Origin: Zonotrichia leucophrys gambelii
Lineage: Eukaryota > Chordata > Aves > Passeriformes > Passerellidae
Assembly: GCF_028769735.1 (NCBI RefSeq)
Contig: NC_088175.1
Coordinates: forward strand, 8,246,001-8,310,000
Length of the DNA: 64,000 nt
Reading direction: 5' to 3'
In this document: positions 61,301-64,000 of the stretch, one piece after another
Layout: each line of letters begins with the position of its first letter
Position numbering within the stretch: the stretch's first letter is position 1
The notes under the pieces: model-generated
Database searches by the model: none
What the model saw: only the letters and a program-made list of their open reading frames with translations
What the model was told of the DNA's origin: nothing
Program-made: the position numbers and the translations under genes

Positions 61301-64000
61301 TATGGTTAGTAGCAACCCCTCCAGCCTACTTCAACCATATGGGATGCTTTGTATGCACAGATAGGCACTGTACACTGCAAAAGATGCAGTGAGAAGAAAT
61401 TTTTCCTTCAAATAACACAAATGAAAAGATGAAATGAAATCTGTCTTTCTTATTTGGTCAGAAAAAGCAAATGCAAAACCAGAATGCTGAACAAAGTTTA
61501 TTTTAAAATTAAGACCTTTGCCTTATGGCTGCTATTAATAAATATTTTTATTACTGCAGTGTTTCTATTTTGTGTAAAAAGACTTATTGCTCAACAAGAC
61601 CATCACAGTAAGAAAAAGAAATTCTAATTTTAAGCACAGCATTCTGGTTATTTGCATTTTGGTTATCAGCAAGCTATTGTTTACAATTGTGAAGGAAAAA
61701 GCCTGACTAAGTGCTTCAGGAATGCAGAAGCTTTAGCCATCAAAACCCCTCCGCACCCCATTCTGTTCTCACTTCTTAGAGTGCAAGCTCCCTGTAATTC
61801 CACTGATTCTCAAAAGAAAAAATATATGTGTTTACCCCTTTGGGACATTGGAAACAGGATGAAATCCCATCTCTTTAAAATGATAATGCAAAGGATTGCT
61901 TTTATATATTTATGCTGGGGAGAGGTATTTGTTAAAAAAAAATATTTAAGAAAATTGGTGAGCTCTTGGTGGGCTATAAGTTAGGGGTAAAAGAAGGAAG
62001 GAAAGCAGAATATTTGCTCATTTAGAAATGCTTTTTGTAAAAGTTTCTTTCCCATTTCAGCAATTTGAAGGGACAGTGATAAAAGGACATGAACACAGTT
62101 TCCTCTTTTGTGTGGAATATGGATTCCCTCCTTCCACAGGTCAAAGCAGAAGGTTTAGGGTTTCCAAGTGAGCCTCAAAATCTGTAAGTCAGTTGCTTTC
62201 ATTGCAGCATGAGTTTTTACATTAGCTGTCTTGCTTCTTTGCTTCTGTCTAGTCTGTACAGATTCCTGAACATTTTTGTCATAGATCATTATGAAAATGA
62301 TCTTTTTCTTTTCTGCATTCATGTCTAAACCAGTCATATCATATCTATTATACAGAGAAGAGTATCTTGAAAATTTTCTTAAACTAGTTTTGAATATAGT
62401 CCCATGCACTCAAACCTAATCTCTTCCATATCCTTAATTTGTCTTGCATTTTAATACTAGGTTGTAACTAAAGAGTCTGCTCTGTTAACACTTATTAGAG
62501 TTTTGATAAATTGACAGCTATTATACATGCTAAAAAAATGGGTGCATTTCTAAAACATCTGGTCAGAAGAGGTCAGGACTGGCCCCTTCCTCTTCTTGCA
62601 GAAACAGTTGGGGCTGATGCAGTTGTAAGCATTAGGGTTCCCAGGGGAATGCTACTTTACCTAATGTACTGGCCGGATGGCACGCTTCACTTGCACAACA
62701 CCTGCTTGCAGATTCCTCCCTGCCACTCAAACCCAGCCAGCAGAGCATGGGAAATTGGGAACAGGGATAAAAGCACACACAGAATAACCTGGGAGAGGGT
62801 GGCACAGTGAAGAGGAACAGAGCGCACAGAAAAGCATAGACATACAGTGAGACAAGAAAGAGAGAAGTGTCCAGTATTGAAGAGGTACATGTCTAGCTAA
62901 TTGTGACAGACAATTATCCTTTTGTCCTACAAGAACTATGTGTTCTATTGATTTATTTTTTTGGCTGGGATTACACCAGGGCACCACATCCTTGACCCAC
63001 AAAAAACACCTTTCTCTTCTTAAGAAGTTTTCTGGTGTTTTCCCTTGCTATTTTGTCAGAATGGATCATTTATTACTTTGCAAACCTTAGGGAGACTTGA
63101 GAAAGGTCAGGCAGTTTTGGATTCAGGGTGTCAATTTCTAGCCTAGCAATGCAAATAATCACCCTTGCAGACCACCAGCTCTGCCTGTTTGAGGTTGGGA
63201 CATTGCTTGCAGGAACTCATTCATTTGCTACAGAGTGGCAGCTCTCAACTTCGTGTCTCATCCTGAGGTGGTAGAGAAAGTGGTCCAATGGCAATAGTTC
63301 TCTCTCTTTACTGCACAGGAACAAATAAAATAAAAAGGCTATGAAGGAAAATTAGTCTCACACCAACTTATTCTCTAAAACATCAGTGGGATGGAGAGCT
63401 TGTAATTAACATTTCTTGTTGGACAGGAAGAGAAATGGTATAGAGTGACCTGTATGTTTTTGCGAGACCACTGTCACTCATAATACCTATGTTTTTACTG
63501 ACGCATGGACTCCTTGTGAGCAGAAGAGCACTCTGTGAACATCATGAGAGTGAGGTGGTGTTTTCAAATTCTTTGGCATCAGATGGTTTTGGGAACTATA
63601 AGGTATTTTTAAATGTTAGCATTTTTAAATTTGATTTTTGCTTGTTTGTATTTTTGTCTTTTTGTTTTGTTATTCAATATTAGGAACTCCAGGACAATTT
63701 AGTCATTTTAATTGCCAAAAGAGGGATAACACTAAAAGCTCATTTCAAATGCTTTTCTACAAGGCAAAATTGTTTGTGGTGGAACAGAAGCAATGGCACA
63801 GGGTGAGGACAGAGACAGCTGTAGTATGACTAGGACGCTGTCTTGTGTCTTGCTTCATTTTTTCTGAGGAACAGAATTTTTTCCTTGCTCTTCTTCCAAG
63901 TTCCTTTTTGCATCCCATCACCTAAAAAGGCAGACTGGGGGAAGCTCAAATGCTGTACAAACAGGAGGAAACTCTGGTATCTACTTGTGGCAGGTCAATA
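55301..64000. other. AT-rich unannotated stretch to window end
   Basis: No gene or transposon family is recognised. Small features are a poly-A/poly-G run at about 55612-55636, (GA)n at 55902-55917, a hairpin at 56126-56148 (listed) and short GATA repeats near 59338-59350. Open frames (for example 60805-61200 minus, 131 codons) lack recognisable domains. Confidence 0.45.
56126..56148. repeat. Perfect 9-bp hairpin
   Basis: AATCTATAC (56126-56134), loop TGTCT, then GTATAGATT (56140-56148). It is an isolated inverted repeat with no sign of a transposon end or RNA gene. Confidence 0.85.

Noticed and set aside
1..64000. CRISPR arrays, operons, bacterial or phage genes
   Set aside because: All direct repeats found are microsatellites or transposon parts; the sequence is plainly vertebrate nuclear DNA.

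Overview
The window looks like a gene-poor, AT-rich stretch of nuclear DNA from a bird. Four things support this. One is a nuclear copy of avian-type mitochondrial 16S rRNA (50060-50495). Two are CR1 LINE remains (1245-1350 and 8999-9480). The third is a set of LTRs of bird endogenous-retrovirus (ERVL-like) families (1-205, 23978-24041, 48951-49946). The fourth is a scatter of very old MIR-type SINE fragments shared by amniotes. I cannot name the species or order.

I found no convincing protein-coding gene, exon, tRNA, rRNA gene (apart from the mitochondrial pseudogene) or CRISPR array. The long open frames are low-complexity artefacts (lysine/glutamate/arginine-rich frames in purine tracts, poly-Asn/Thr/Leu frames in an AAC/AAT microsatellite) or antisense frames in an LTR. 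The window is best read as intergenic or deep intronic sequence.

Layout. 1-205 is an LTR fragment cut by the window edge. 1245-1819 holds a CR1 3' end and a 329-nt pure purine (GAAAA)n tract. 1820-8998 is mostly unannotatable. 8999-9480 is a decayed CR1-clade reverse transcriptase on the minus strand. 15135-15262, 23695-23835, 27092-27215, 30222-30357 and 31470-31590 are MIR-like SINE remains. 20537-20669 is a compound microsatellite followed by an exact 24-bp duplication. 23978-24041 is a 64-bp LTR remnant with both termini and a perfect 5-bp target duplication but almost no interior. 32102-32663 has a near-perfect palindrome and two abutting hairpins. 33770-34510 is a CpG-bearing, possibly conserved segment running into an 812-nt pure pyrimidine tract (34518-35329). 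45950-46062 may be an old CR1-like fragment. 48951-50495 is a solo LTR followed 113 bp later by the mitochondrial insertion. 54880-55300 is a small GC/CpG-enriched patch. The rest to 64000 is AT-rich sequence with short simple repeats.

No genes act together here. The interest lies in the fossil record of insertions (mitochondrial DNA, LTRs, LINEs, SINEs), an unusually long homopyrimidine tract, and a few segments that could be regulatory but need comparative data.
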